From Rebecca billardiae RCC1528 (taxonomy: Eukaryota; Haptophyta), in assembly GCA_965240325.2 (NCBI GenBank), contig OZ251250.1, positions 186,001 through 250,000 of the forward strand: a stretch of DNA of 64,000 nucleotides, read 5' to 3'. How positions within the stretch are numbered: the stretch's first letter is position 1; each line of letters opens with the position of its first letter. Below, one piece after another: positions 62,534 through 64,000 of the stretch. The translations under genes were made by a program, and so were the position numbers. The notes under the pieces are model-generated. The model did no database searches, had not been told where the DNA came from, and saw nothing but the letters and a program-made list of their open reading frames with translations.

Positions 62534-64000
62534 GTGGTGTGGAGCGTGCGCCCGAGGCCTGTGAGCTTGCTCAGCGTGGGGACCGGGCCAGCGCAAGTTC
62601 AAGTCGAGGTGTTTCGGTTTGGTGGCGCCCGGCCTGCATGGATCTGCGGGAGTCTTCGTCTACGGCCCTTGCTTCGTCCCTCCCCAAACATTGATCCTGC
62701 TGATTGCGCCTTTGTGTGCCACGGCGAATCAGCGATGAGACGGCTGCTCCCGTGCGGTGCGCCTTTAATGAAATGAATATCGGTGTTGAAAGTGCGAGCA
62801 CCAGGTTGATTGAATGATTGCTCTCATATTTTAGCTGTTGGCGGGAGCACATGGCTGATGATTCATCAAGGAGCGGTAGCTGATCCACGTGATGGAGCCA
62901 AAATTACCTGCTCGATTCTCATTCGACGGGCCGATCCACCAGTGATTCAAGGAACTCTGTCGAAGAATAATGAGCAATCACAGATTGACTGCTCACCACC
63001 CTCGGTGGGCCAGATTTGGGCCAGATCAGCATCACGTTGGTCGGAGGAGATCCCCCCAAAATATTATGATGACCATCAAGATGATTGAGCAGGATTTAAT
63101 TAAGGAACTTGGTGACCCCGACGATCCCGCGATGGTGCCGCGACTCAGGGCGTCCACAGCAGGCGAAGTGCGCGGAAGGGGGGGGTGGGACGAGCCGGGC
63201 GCTAGCCGCCAGCGGTTCGCGGTGCTGCTGCCGCAGTCGTGGGACCTGTCCCATCAGATGCTTGAGCGGCGAGTGAGCCGCGCCGCCGGTTCCGGCGGCC
63301 CCGTGCGCCGTAGTTCCGCGAATCGCGCCTCTACGAGTCTAAGCCGCGGTCGGCGTGTGACCCCGGGCCGGAGGCAGGGGCCGGCACAGCCGAGTCTAGC
63401 AGCACCGGGCCGCCTGCGCCCGGCAAATGAAAACTGCATGCCACCAGGGCGTTCGTGAGCTCGCGCTTGACGTGTGCTCCAAACCCCTGGCTCGGTGCTG
63501 TCACTAGCTGTCTGTCTGAGTGCCGGCGGCGGCGCGGCCGGCGGACGGTGCCGTGCGAGACTCAGACCCGTCCGGCACGGGTGACGTGAATGAGTATACT
63601 ACAGGTAGTACAGAGTAATCGTGACTCCGTGAGTGAGCGTATGAAAACCACGACGTATATAGATAGCGTAGTATATGCTTCAATGCTGAGTTTGTGCTCG
63701 CCGCTGCCACATGGCTAATGACGGCCAGTCCGCGCCGAATCTTGATTCTTGTCAGAAGTCTCGGAACCGTGACCGAATCGGCCTCGGGAGGCCATTGCGG
63801 TTGTGCCCCGAGCGAGGGCGAGGGTGCAGGTCCGGATGTCAGACGGCAGTCTCAGCCGCTGGTAGCAGCTGGTCGAGCCTGCCCCGTGCCGTCCCCGGGC
63901 GGTCGCGTACGCGCTTGCCGCTCGATCCGCAGCTGGCTGGCTGGAGGCGGCTGGTGCTGCGGCGGCGTCCACGGGGGGCGCCTTCGCCCGCTCAGCTCAG
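62534..64000. other. Right-edge intergenic sequence
   Basis: No coding region is recognisable in the last 1.5 kb. The region around 62760-63100 is noticeably AT-richer than the genes. No RNA gene or element boundary is apparent. Confidence 0.5.

Overview
The window reads as a nuclear segment of a very GC-rich eukaryotic microalga. Genes carry GT-AG spliceosomal introns, adjacent genes lie on both strands without operon structure, the products are eukaryotic (SmD2, RIC1, HECT ligase, OSCA/TMEM63, BK-type channel, RCC1/F-box), and two interstitial runs of TTAGGG-type telomeric repeat occur. The first gene begins with a signal-peptide-like segment followed by a basic, transit-like stretch, as expected for a plastid reached through the secretory pathway. 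A haptophyte or another alga with a secondary red plastid is the best guess, but this is inference and not proven by the sequence.

Layout. 0.4-5.1 kb: a small S1-domain RNA-binding protein gene (+) and an OSCA/TMEM63 channel gene (-). 5.1-18.6 kb: a gene-poor, repeat-rich block with a TIR element (5.6-6.2 kb), a sulfotransferase gene (-), a sulfotransferase-like fragment (+), several further TIR-bounded segments, long (TA)n tracts and tandem duplications. 18.7-34.9 kb: a gene cluster with an STI1-domain protein (-) divergent from a huge RIC1 homologue (+), a six-exon membrane-anchored TIR-like protein (+), a multi-pass membrane protein (-), a glutathione S-transferase (-) divergent from a bacterial-type QueF (+). 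35.3-36.1 kb: a short hAT-like element with a perfect 8-bp target duplication. 36.6-42.1 kb: two tandem F-box/RCC1 genes (-) offset by exactly 4,000 bp. 43.3-58.1 kb: a BK/Slo-type potassium channel, a His-rich two-TM protein, SmD2 and a 2,056-residue HECT ubiquitin ligase, all on +. 58.2-60.3 kb: another TIR element. 60.7-62.5 kb: a hybrid histidine-kinase-like/receiver protein (-). The rest is intergenic.

Most striking signals. A 14-bp palindrome, GAGATTGCAATCTC, occurs eight times inside the RIC1 reading frame and is read in two different frames, so the DNA and not the peptide is what is conserved. A second palindrome, with arms GAAGTTTC/GAAACTTC, behaves the same way. Telomere-type repeats are embedded in one coding sequence and in one intron. 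A long CAG-CCG hexanucleotide array encodes Gln-Pro and leaves the antisense strand open as well. Inverted repeats and a recurring TGTCCA..TAGCCC motif lie upstream of two divergent sulfotransferase-like ORFs. QueF, a de novo deazaguanine enzyme typical of bacteria, is present as an intronless gene.

The genes do not form a single pathway. Shared themes are membrane signalling (OSCA/TMEM63, BK-like channel, TIR-like protein, kinase/receiver protein), ubiquitin ligation (HECT, F-box/RCC1) and RNA metabolism (S1 protein, SmD2, QueF). Exon models were built by hand from splice signals and reading phase; no database search was run.
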